From Piromyces finnis (Eukaryota > Neocallimastigomycota > Neocallimastigomycetes > Neocallimastigales > Neocallimastigaceae): DNA of 64,000 nt. The number at the start of each line of letters is the position of its first letter. Positions within the stretch are counted from its first letter, which is position 1. The stretch covers positions 62,001-126,000 of the forward strand of contig MCFH01000081.1 of assembly GCA_002104945.1 (NCBI GenBank). Direction: 5' to 3'. Positions 51,709 through 63,600 of this stretch are shown here, one piece after another. Position numbers and translations under genes: made by a program. Under the pieces are notes generated by a model that saw only the letters and a list, made by a program, of their open reading frames with translations, searched no databases and was not told the DNA's origin.

Positions 51709-52018
51709 GTCAATTGTTAGTGCGAATATTTTTTTTTAACGAAAATTTAGCATTAAAAAAAAAAAAAATACATCTACACCAACAACTAAATTTAATAAGT
51801 ATTAACTATTGATCCTTTAAAAATAAAAACATCTATATTGTACAATATAATTTCATAACCTTTTTATTTTCAACAAAAAAATACAACACGAAATAAAACT
51901 AAAATATTATACAATCATATTAACTATAAAAAGAAAATAATATGACCATCAAAATAGCAATTATACTCAATAATTAAAATAATTATAATTTTTTTTTTTT
52001 AAAAAAAAAATAACAATA

Positions 52019-52059
<41 letters not shown>

Positions 52060-52118
52060 AATTAATATATAAAGCATTAACAATCTTTTAATAATTAAAT
52101 AATAAAAAAAAAATTACA

Positions 52119-52153
<35 letters not shown>

Positions 52154-52742
52154 AATACATTTATATGCTGCTACCATTTCATTTTATTTTATTTATGTAT
52201 TATTAATACTTTAAATTGTTATTAAAAAGGAAAAAACTTAAAAAGTATAAAATATTAAGAAAATTGATAAAATCTTTTTTTTAAAAAAAAAAGGATTTGA
52301 TTGTCCAATATTATTTTATAAATAATCATAACCTACAATAGTTTTTATTTTTAATTATTTTCAGTTAGCATTAAGGTATTTTTAAAAGAGCTAATTAGAA
52401 TTATATTGTTATATTATTTACAGATTTAATATCTCTATATCATTTATTTATTTATTATTATTAGATATGAAAGGAAAAAAGAAAATTAATATTATTTATA
52501 ATACATATTTATTGTATATCTATTATGATTTTCTTTATGGGTATTTTAAAAAAAAAGAGAAGAAAAAAAAAACATCTTAATTTTTATAAAATGTCTTTAT
52601 TTTTTTTTAATTCCTAAGATATTATTATAATAACAATTCTTTGTATTTGTTAAACCTTTTGCTATCTTTTTTTAAAGTTTTATAATTCATTCAAATTAAA
52701 GAATAGAAAATAACAACAACTACAAGATAACTAAAATTTTAA
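51709..52742. other. Convergent 3' spacer, proteasome alpha5/SYS1
   Basis: Tail-to-tail spacer with A-tracts of about 30 bases at 52026-52057 and 52119-52149, several T(n)A(n) junctions (51990-52010, 52275-52292) and no open frame of note. Confidence 0.6.
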
Positions 52743-53696
52743 TTATTTATTAATGAGTCCCATTTCTATTTCTTCTGTATTTCTGTCATAATTCTGAGAT
52801 ACTTTATTAGATCCGGATAATAAAATTGGTTCTAATTCTTTTTTCATACATAAGCGTTCACTCCCTATGGATACACCAGTAATATTTAATATCATAGTAA
52901 ACCACCAGAAAAATCCTGTTGGGAAATGACTATATACTGTACATACAATTAGGTGATAGAAAAAGAATGTACAAGTGAAATCTAAACATAATTTTGTACG
53001 TTCAACAATAATTAGTATACATAAACATCTATTATATATATTGAATATTTCAATTTGTTTTTGTTCGTTTGTTTGTTTGTTTTTTTTTGTTTTTTTTTTT
53101 TAAAAAAAAAAAAGGTTATATTTATTTAGTATCCAGTTAAGAAAAATATTTATCATTAAACAATTGACATTTAATACATAATATAAAGAATAGAGAGAAT
53201 AATTATAAAATATATAAAAGAAAGATAAATGACTGTTAGAAATATATTCTATTTTATTATTATTGCTATTATTTTAAAATAGTAAAGTAAATAAAAATAC
53301 ATCTTTATTTTCTAATTAAATAGAAAATAAAATTCAATTCATTTATAACAAATATATCATTAATGCTTTATTATTAAAGAGAATAAATCCTATTATTTAT
53401 TATTGTTTTGTTTCTTTTCTTTTTTTTTTAAAAAAAAAAAAAAAAAAATTAAATGGATAAACTTACAAAAATGCACTAACAACAAATGATGATATCATAA
53501 TAACCCATCCTGAAACTTCTTTTGAAATTAAATAATCCACATCAAATATATAGTCGAGTGATAATGGTGTTCCAAATAAAAATGATTCAAATAATAATAA
53601 AATTGATGCGAATAGGTATGTTAAAAATTGAATGGAAACAATTTGTAATATAATAAGAATTGGATCCCAATTTTTTGATTTAAAATTATTTGCCAT
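52743..53696 (-). CDS. SYS1 Golgi membrane protein, 2 exons
   Basis: SYS1 is a four-pass Golgi protein that anchors the Arf-like GTPase ARFRP1/Arl3 and so recruits golgins. Exons 53696-53467 and 53028-52743 give 171 aa (human about 156). Matches: NWDPILIILQIVSIQFLTYL (residues 9-28) like the WDPxLIxxQI start of the family, a second hydrophobic segment, SLDYIFD, then across the intron ERTKLCLDFTCTFFFYHLI, YSHFPTGFFWWF and GSERLCMKKELEPI, all typical of SYS1. Four membrane segments are visible; the tail is polar. The second exon holds most of the diagnostic sequence and has no ATG-started ORF. Confidence 0.92.
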
Positions 53697-56119
53697 TGCT
53701 ATTTTTCTTTCTTTATTTATTTTCTATTTTTAAATATAATAATAGCTTTTTTCGTTTTTTTTTTTTTTTATTTTTATAATTAAAATTAATATTTCATTTT
53801 ATTTTTTTTTTAACTTTACCTTTTATTTTATTTAGAAGAATATAACTACTATTTGTTATATCAAAATACATTTACATTCCAATCAAACATTATTGTAGAA
53901 AATGAAAATAATAGGTATGTTATTTTATCATGTGATTATATGTAAAAAACAATTAATCTATGTACAATTTACATTAAATATATATTTAATTCTGTTAAAG
54001 AATGTATAGTGTATATTTAAACTGGTATAAAAGCTAGGATAATAAATAAAATTATAAAATTAGTATCCGTATTCATAAAATGAATATTTTATTACATCAA
54101 TAGCATCATTTTTCTATATTATTATTAAAAATACGAAATAGTTAATTCTAACAATTTTATCTATAGAATGGATTATAAATGGAACTCAATAATCTGTTTG
54201 TTTAGACTATGTGAAAATGTATAATATTTAAAATAGATAAAAAAAATATTTTACTTATTATACATATTACAACACATATTATGATGGAAGGAATGCTACT
54301 CACTACAACTAGAAATATATGTTCTAGTTGTAATATAGGTTATATTTTTGTTTAACATATATTTCTAATTGTAATATAGGTTATATTTTTGTTTAACATA
54401 TATGTTCTAGTTGTAATATAGGTTATATTTTTGGTTAACATATATGTTCTAGTTGTAATATAGGTTATATTTTTGTTTAACATATATGTTCTAGTTGTAA
54501 TATAGGTTAGATAAAAAGACATTCCCAACCCATGATAATTAAAATATAACTTTATTAAACTAGGGTAATAATATATATATACACTGTTGATAAACTTTAA
54601 TGACTCTATGCTTCTATATTTAAAAAAGTATACTTTTATTTTTTTCAACTTTTCCAGTTCAATGGAAGCAAAATGAACCAAAAAGAATGAGATGACTTGT
54701 TTGTAGGGTTTATTATTTATGGGGGGTGGCTGATACAATTTTTATAATTATCAAAGTATTTAACTGATTCATTGTTAGATAATTGATATTTTTAATATTT
54801 TAAATAGCATAGTAGTATTATTACCTTTATTTCATTTTATTAGTAATAACTAACCTTGTGGACTACCGCCGCCGTAAAGGTAATCCCTTTTTTCTTTTAG
54901 GAATTAGAATGTGAAAAAGAATCCTTTGTGTAACATTCAATTAAAGTTTTTTAGCGATGCGACAATGTTGCACAAAAATAAAATTAAAATTTATTATTAA
55001 ATTTTTAGAATCCTATTTAAAAATAATAATAAAATTTTATTATTTTTAATTAAACCAAAAAAGAAATAAAGAATAATTTCTATTTAAATAAATATATGAT
55101 ACAATATATTCTAATATATAAATGCATTTAATAGTGAAGTGGAGATAGAGAATGATATATTGGAATACATTTTTAATATGTGATGCAATAAGTTTACATT
55201 TAATTTTTATATTCTATTCCATGTATTATATATATAAGGGTAATCTATAAAAAAATTAATAATTTTTTTTATATAAAGGAAATATGGAATTATTTATTAG
55301 AAATAAAATTTTATAAGAAAATTTTTTATATTATCATTTATATTAAAAAAAATTTTTTTTTTTCTATATTATCTTTAAAGCTTTTGAAGTAAATAAATAT
55401 TTTTTTTTTTTTTTTTTTTTATTCATAAAATTAACTAAAAAATTTAAAAAAAATAAAAATTAATAAAATAAAAACTTTTTTTTTTCTAAAAAAAAAAAGT
55501 CATCAATACGACAATTATTATTATAGTAATAATAATAAAGTTAAAAAAAAACCAAAATATAAAATTAACAACAATAAAAAAAGTTTTATACTGCAATTTT
55601 CTTTCTTTTTTTTTTTTTTTCATATAGTTAAAGGAAATAAGAATTTAAAATTTAAAACTTTTTTATTTATTTGTTAATATTTTAAAGACAAAACTATTAT
55701 AAATAGAATACCTCTATTATTCAATATAACTTAATATTATTAGTATAATATTATTTTTGATTATTTTTTTTTATTATTGATAGTGTAGATCAATATAAAT
55801 ATACCATACCATACCTTAATTTTAAAAAAAGATTGAATAATCATAAATAAGTGAATAATAAATGAATTGTAAATATTAATTTATTTTTATTTTAGCCTTC
55901 CCAATTAATCCAATAAAAGAAAAGACTTGTAAAAAATAAAAATATAATTTTAATTTGTAAATCATATTATTATTCTCTGTTGAAATTATATAATAATATC
56001 ATATATCCCCAGAATAATATAAATCTTGTTTATAAGAAAAAATAGTTTTTATTATTATTATTATTATATATACATATATTTATTATCATTAAATTATTGA
56101 AAAAAAAATATATTTAATA
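53697..56119. promoter_or_regulatory. Divergent spacer, SYS1/orphan P-loop-like gene
   Basis: Head-to-head 2.4 kb region. It contains the 42 bp minisatellite at 54317-54510, a patch with unusual G+C at about 54855-54970 including CCGCCGCCG (54866-54874), T(n)A(n) palindromes, and long A/T runs up to the second gene. A 128-codon minus-strand frame over 54352-54738 consists partly of the minisatellite and has no homology I recognise. Confidence 0.4.
54317..54510. repeat. 42 bp minisatellite, about 4.5 copies
   Basis: The word AATATAGG recurs at 54332, 54373, 54415, 54457 and 54499, a 41-42 base period. Copies differ by a few bases (for example TTCTAATT against TTCTAGTT). The array begins with an inverted repeat: ACAACTAGAA at 54305-54314 faces TTCTAGTTGT at 54322-54331. 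Since 42 is a multiple of three, it reads open in one minus-strand frame as a 14-residue repeat. Confidence 0.9.
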
Positions 56120-58551
56120 ATGGAAACAACTGTAGAAAAAACAAATAAACTTATTCCAGTAAATAATAAGCAGAAAGTTATTCTTGGAACTACTTCTTTT
56201 CTTGTAGTTAGTAGTTTAACATATGCTATTCATTATCTTCGTAATAGAAGTAAAAGATTAGCTGCTTTTGCAGAACATTATCGTCTTAATGAATATGGAA
56301 TGCTTTATTTAGACGAATTTAAATCAAAGCAAACTAAAAGGTTAACTAGAAAAATGTTAAGATATGTTGTTGCTCATGAAGCTGTTTTAGATGAAGATTT
56401 AGAAAATGAATTAAGATTACCTTTATTCAAAGAAAATATTAAACATATCATTAAACAAATACAAGACCATAAAAATAAAGGAAGAATTCTTTTATTTGAA
56501 TCTTCACCTGGTTATGGTGTAAGATATGCTATTCAATCATGGTCAATTACTGAACATAAGCGTAATAAAATTATTTTGAATCTTGATTTGCAGGACTACT
56601 TTTCAATGCTTTATCAACAAGATAAAACTGTTTATTGTGGTGATAGTGAACAATTTATTTATGCTATTTTAAATGTTTTTGGTTATTTCTCATTTGGTAA
56701 GTTTAAAAATTAGTAATAATTAAATAAGCATAAATAATGCTATTGTTCATTCCTATTAAATTAATGATATACCTATTTTTTATTTGTCATCTAGATGATA
56801 CCTCAAATAAGTATGTTAGAATTGGTTCTTCTTCATCAAATTCATCAGTTTCTTCACGTTGTCTTTCTGAAGAGTCCTTTTCAAATCAAACCATAAGTGA
56901 AAAATTAGAAGAAAAATTAAATGAAATTGAAACCGTATTGAAGATTGTAAAAGCTAAAAGTTTTCCAGTAACATTAGTCATCAAAAATATACATTTATTA
57001 TTTAATGATTCTGGATCTAATAATAGTCAATACGATAAAATAAATGAAATCTTTGCATGGCTTTTGAAAAATGAAAAAGAAGGATTATTAGAAGTTATTC
57101 TATGCAATTCCGGAACATCATTGGTGTCAGTCATAAGAAAGTGTAAGCTAAAATTGAAATAATAATAATATAAATATATTTTATAAAGTAATAGTTTTAA
57201 AAAGATAATAGTAATAATAATATAAATATATTTTATAAAATAATAGTTTTAAAAATATAATAGTAATAATAATATAGATATATTTTATAAAATAATAGTT
57301 TTAAAAATATAATAGTAATAATAATATAGATATATTTTATAAAATAATAGTTTTAAAAATATAATAGTATTGTTAAATATTAATTATTATTTATTATTTT
57401 AATTAGTCAAGGGTTACTCTGACAACTTAGATTTTAAAACTTTTGAATTAATGAATCCAAAAGCTGTACAAAAATATTTAATGGAGCAAGTTAATATAGA
57501 TCTTGATGATAAATTCAAATTTACCAAAGAAAATTCTCAAGAATTTATTAACCATTTTTCATCTAATTTCAACGAAATTGAAGATTATCGTCAATCAAAT
57601 ATTTCTGTGGATAAGTTTATTAGTATAAGAAGAGGGGAACAAGTTAATAAAATTAAAAAGTTTTTCAAGGAAACTCCTGGTTTTGATCCATTAACTGCAT
57701 TAGCTGATCCATATGTTACACCACCAATTGAACATTTAAAAGATTGCATTTTAGAAATGATGATGAAAGATGGTATTTTAACGTTGGACAATGTTTTACC
57801 AAATATTGATAATCATCATCTCTCTATTCATGAACAAGAATTAAAATATGAATTAATATTAAAATTAATTAATTGGGGTATATTCAAATGGCAATCCGTC
57901 ACAAAGAATGATAAGTCAAAAAAATCCCTTTTTGAAACTTCAAAATCACATTTATTAAATTTAACCTCAATTACTGGTGTTACAATTATTAATGGTGTCA
58001 AGGATAGTATAAAAATAACTGAAGGAAAAATCAATAAAAAGCTTAGCGCTGTTAATGTAGATAGTGATAATAGTAATAGTAGTAATAATAACAATACTAT
58101 TAGCAATAATAATAATACAGACATAGATATTTATGGTGATAGGTCCAGGAATATTAATATGGACGAAATCAAAGAAAGAGATGTTATTACCACAAATGTT
58201 TTTGATAATTATAACAATACTCCTGTTTTATCAAATTCAGGTTTTAAGGATTTTGATAATAGCAATAATAATTTTTATAATGATAATGATCTCTATTACC
58301 ATGATTATACCAATTCACAATCTATAACACCAGTAAATGAATGGAAAGATTACATACCACCAACTGTTCCAGTAAAAAAAGATTATATGAGTTCATTTGG
58401 TTACGACTATTCTCATAATGATATATGGGAAAGTGAAAAGAATCAAAGAGAATTATTGAAAATAAAAAAGAAAGAATATCCATATGAATTAACGTATCAT
58501 AACTTATTTATAAAAGAACATTTAGAACATTGGTTTAATAGTATTTTATAA
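56120..58551 (+). CDS. Orphan membrane-anchored protein with degenerate P-loop ATPase-like region, 3 exons
   Basis: Exons 56120-56696, 56795-57142 and 57407-58551 give 689 aa. I do not recognise the family. Residues 20-40 form one transmembrane helix (VILGTTSFLVVSSLTYAIHYL) followed by Arg/Lys, so the bulk should face one side of a membrane. At about 121-135, RILLFESSPGYGVRYA looks like a P-loop whose catalytic Lys is lost (GYGVR in place of GxGK-S/T). At about 250-264, FPVTLVIKNIHLLF resembles a Walker B strand without acidic pair, and LEVILCNSGTSLVSVIRKF resembles a sensor strand. The order recalls STAND or archaeal-type ATPases. The C-terminal third is Asn/Ser-rich, then DYIPPTVPVKKDYMSSFGYD and a charged end. 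It may be an inactive ATPase or a nucleotide-free scaffold; location (ER, or mitochondrion-like organelle) is unknown. Its second intron is made of a 52 bp minisatellite. Confidence 0.75.
57158..57368. repeat. 52 bp minisatellite inside an intron, 4 copies
   Basis: ATAGTTTT recurs at 57191, 57243, 57295 and 57347, an exact 52-base period. The unit is AT-only apart from single G positions. It fills most of the 264-base second intron of the orphan P-loop-like gene, starting just after the donor and ending about 40 bases before the acceptor. Confidence 0.9.
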
Positions 58552-59669
58552 GTTATGCCAGTAATCAACTTAAATACCAAGAAAGTATACTGTAAATTGC
58601 TAATATAATCAATGGGTGTTATTTAAATGTTTATAATTATTTATTTATCTTTTTTATTTTCTTTTCAATAATTTAATTTATAACAAATACAATACTAACA
58701 ACAATAATAATAATATTAAAAAACAAACAAAAAGTAAACAATAGATCGTAAATTCTTTTCAAAAAAAAAAAATTTTTTTTTTTTTTTTTTTCAATTTTAA
58801 ATTATACATTCCATCATTTGATTATCATCATAAATATATCTTTATTTAATATGATATTTTATATATCAATCTATTTAAAATTAATATAATAAGAATAGTT
58901 TTTAATGTAACTATTAATCTAATGTTAATAATTAGTATAATCAAAACTTTACTAATACTATTACTCATGATAGGAACAAAAATCAAAAACATTTTATTTA
59001 TAGTAATAGTAATAGTGGTAATTAATAATAATAATAATATTCAGTAATATTGAATTTTTATAATAGTTAATTTTTTTTTCTTATCTACGACTCCGGAAGA
59101 AAACGAAAAACCCTTAACTAATATAACAATTCATTATCTTAAAAAAAAAAGTTAAGATAAATACTATGAATAATTTCAATAAGAAATACAAAACTTTAAA
59201 AAAAAAAATACTCAAGCTAATAATAATAAAAAAGAAACATTCTAAATTAAAAATAATAATAAAATAAAAAAAAACAAGATGTTAAACATCTATATATAAA
59301 AATAAAATATATAATAAAATATAATAATAAAAAAAAAAGAAAAGCACAAATATATGAAATTAAAAATGAATAATAAAATCCAAATACCGAATAAATAAAT
59401 AATAATGGTTAAAAAAAAAAAAAAAAAAGAAACTACAAATGGTAACAAAAGATAAAACAAAAAAGTTTAAACAAAAAGTTATAAAGATCAAATACATACT
59501 AAAAAAAAAAAAAAGAAACATAAATACCTTTAAAGAAAATATATATATATTAGATTATTAAAAAAAAAAAAAAAAACATTTTATTATCATTATTTAATAA
59601 TTGATAGTACATATAACCCTATAACAATAAAAAATAATTATCGATTATATAAATTGTTAAAGCATTATA

Positions 59670-59705
<36 letters not shown>

Positions 59706-60694
59706 TTTATTTTGTTAATTTAGCGAGATTTGTAATTTATTCATATGGTTACCATTTATAGTGATATATAAAAGATAAATATTATTAGAAGTATCAATTT
59801 AATGATAAATTAGTAATATTATTGTTTTTATATATAAAAAACCCCGTCTCACCCACACTAAAATAATAAATATAGTTATTCCTTGATATACAAAAATAAT
59901 GGGTAATATATATTTATTATAATAATCTCAAAATATACTATTAATGAGATGTACTAAAATAAAAAAAAAAGTACCTTTGTACCTCATTGATTTAACTCTT
60001 AATCATGATGATATTATTTTTATAATATTATTTTTTTTATAAAGTTTAGATTATTAATACAATAAATGATTGGCTTGAATCCTAATATTTTTTATGAATA
60101 TTGTCTTTTTAAATTTTTCAAATTAACTTATTTTTTATATTTAAGCTTTTTTTTTTTTTTTTTAAATATACATATTATATATATATTTTATTTTTCTAAA
60201 GTAATATTTTGTTTAATAATTCTCTTTTTATCTTTCTCATTACTTTCTCTATTTCTTTTATTTAATTATTATTTTACTATTTTATTATATTATATTTTAT
60301 TTTAATTTTAATATCATAATTAAAAATTAAAAAAATTTTTTTTCTTTCCAGATTTAATGTACAATAGATTAAAAAATTGTAATAAAGAAATTTTATAATT
60401 CTATATAGTTTTAAATAAAAATAAACTTTTTATATTTCATTATTAAAATTTATTATAATAATTTCTTTCTTTCTTTTTTTTTTTTTTATTTTATTTTATT
60501 TTAAATATCTAATTTTTTATTTCTATTTCCTCCGGTTTTTTTTTTTTTTTTCTTCTTTCTTTCTACTTTTCACTTTATCAATATACATATTATTATATTG
60601 CTTATAAAAGTGTCTTTTTTTTTTTTTTTTTTTTTTTTGTATGAAAAATACAATATAATTTTAATTGAATTTCAATAATTTATTATTATTGATA
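58552..60694. other. Spacer between orphan gene and ASH1-like gene
   Basis: Same-strand spacer of 2.1 kb: 3' flank of one gene and promoter of the next. Many A-tracts (59410-59428, 59500-59514, 59561-59576), an (ATT)n run (59670-59705), and T-tracts of about 22 bases just before the ASH1-like start. ACCCCGTCTCACCCACAC at 59841-59858 is a brief C-rich patch. A short hydrophobic frame at 60066-60305 has no coding support. Confidence 0.6.
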
Positions 60695-63600
60695 ATGACT
60701 AGACATCAAATAGAGAATGAAATAACTGCGCATACAACTTTGAATAAGGAAAATATTAATATTAATGAAAATATTAATATAATTGGAATCAATATGAAAA
60801 ATGAAAAGAATAATGGAAATAAAAAGGGATTTAGTGTTTTAAACAAAACATCTAATTTATCTCAAAATGAAAGTACAAATTTTTATATTGCACTAAAAGA
60901 GGAAAATATCACTAAAGTTATAATTGATGGTGGTAGTGAAGAGGAAGAAAATTCAAAAAAAGAAATATTTAAAAAGAAAGACAATTTAAAAAAGGAAAAA
61001 ATAAAAGATGATATATGTAAAAAAAAAATCTTAAAAGATTCAACAACGGAAAATAAAAAAATCGAGAAACTTTATAAAGTTCAATTATTAGATAAAAAAG
61101 ATTTAACAGAAGCAACCGAAGATGAAAAAAGTATTTCAGCTATTGTTTTAGATGATATAAATATAAATGTAACAAATTCATTACCAAAAGAAAATAATTT
61201 AAAAAATCGTGAAATTGAAAAAGACGTTACAACTATTGTTTTAGATGATTTGAATAAAACAGAGGTACTTTCAAAAAAAGAAAATTTAAAAAATCAAGAA
61301 AATGAAAAAGACATTACAACCATTATTTTAGATGATTTGAATACAACAGAGTTGTTACCAAAAAAAGATAATATAAAAAATTTAAAAAATGAAGGTGATA
61401 CAACATTGATAGATAAGAAAAATAATACGGAGTTACCAGAAAAAAAAAAGTTAATAAAAATTGATAATAAAAAAACCGCTGATAAAAATAGTACTAGTTT
61501 ATTGAAAAAAGAAGATACCCAAGATTCTGAAGAGAATAAAGTTAAATATTCAATGAGGAAAAGAGAAACAGTAAATTATAAAGATGTTCCGGCTTCATTT
61601 TATTATGCTGGGCAATCAAATAATAAAAATAAAAAAAATTACTTGGAAAATGGAATTTCCAAGAATAAAGATACCCCTCAAAAAAGTAAAAAGATAAATG
61701 AAAAGCCTAGTGAGGCAAAATATTCAATGAGAAAAAGAAAAAATATATGTTATAATGATAATCAAAAATATTTTTCGAATTCGTCAAATGATGTAAATGA
61801 TGATATTAAAATAATAGAAATAAAGAAGGAAAACAACAATAAAAAAGAAGTAAAATCAAATAATAATAAAAAGGATACCCCACTAACATTAAGATCAAGT
61901 AAAGATGTAGGAAAGGAAACATTGAAAGACCAAAAACCTAGGGTAGGGAAACAAAAACCTAAGTTAAAGGTTCATTATAAACTAAGATCTAGTGATAAAA
62001 AAACAATTTCTGAAAAGAAAAAGATAGTAAAACAAATAATAATACTGTCACCACCAAAAGAAAAATGTATTAATAAAAGTAAAGAATATAAAACTAGAAG
62101 ATTAAATCAACTTGCAAACGAAAACACCGTAGGTAAAATTAAAGAAATATTTTCAACACTTCCATTATTTAAAGGATTTAATTGTTCTTATAATATTATA
62201 AATGATGAAGAAATAGAAGAATTAGCAAGTGATGAGGATGAAGACACAAAATTAGAGGAAGAAGCGAAAGAATCAATAAATGACAATGAATCAATAAGTG
62301 ATAATGATTTTGATGATGATTTTGAGGAAGACACTAATATTCAATATGAGTTACAAAGACCAACTATATCGATACCAAATGAAAAAATAGATAACATGAT
62401 GGAAGATAGTTTATATTCATATATTTCAAGATTTACAAACTCTAAATTGAAGGATTATATGAATGTTATTAAGTTAATGAAAGACCCATTAGCTAATTTT
62501 TCATTCCAAAAATTTAAAAAGAAAAAATATTATACTACATTTACCGAAACATTATTATCTATAAAAAAGAAGGATTATTTATCTTGTGGTATATATTCAG
62601 ATGAATATAGATCTGGTGTAAAAAGAAGAAAATTATGCTCAGCATCACATGATTTAGAGTCTATAGAAAAATTGAAAAAGACTTTTAAATTTCCAAAGGT
62701 TATTTATTATGGTGAATTATTATTAAATGAACAGCAAGATTTTAAACTACCGATAGATATTTATTTAATGGTTAAAGATCCTCAATTTAAAAAGGTAAGA
62801 ATTTAAGCATTTAAAATTAAATACGTTTTAATATTATTATAGTAATATATTTAATAATATTATAAATAAATTTTTATTTCAAATATATTAATTAGATGCT
62901 TGATACCATACCAAGAGTTGGTATACCTAATTTTAAGGAAATAAGTCAAAGTAATTATAAATACTTTTTTTTTTCATATATATTAATAAAAAAAAAAAAA
63001 AAAGGAAAATATTGATATATAAATTACAAACCTTATCATTTATTAACATGAATATTAAATATATCCTTTTAATGTTTATAGATATATATCTTGTTAAGAA
63101 ACCACTTATAAACGAAGCAAGGGATTGTAGTTGTAAAAAAGGTGATAATTGTGGAGAAACATGTTTAAATCGTCTAAGTTTAATCGAATGTGATCCTAAA
63201 CGTTGTCCGTGCGGTGATAGATGTACAAATCAACGTTTTAATCGGTATAATAAAAATAGTAAAAAACTTAAAGTTTTTTGGGTATGTTAAAATGTTATAA
63301 CTAAACTATAATAATAAAAAATATAATTATTTTTCCATACAATTATAATTACATCTATTTATAAATAATACTTTCAAGGATCAAAGAATTAATTCTTATT
63401 TATATAATAATTTTAATGGTATCATACTATAGACGGGAAACAAAGGATATGGATTAAAAACAGAAAATCCAATTAAAAAGGATGAATTGGTTATTGAATA
63501 TACTGGTGAAGTTATGTCTAATAAATCGTGCATTGATCGTTTAAATACTATTTATAAAAATATGAATTCATTCTATTTTATTGATTTTGGTGATGGTAAA

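Noticed and set aside
54352-54738. 128-codon minus-strand frame with 14-residue repeats
   Set aside because: The repeats are the 42 bp minisatellite; the rest shows no family motif and no sound start context.
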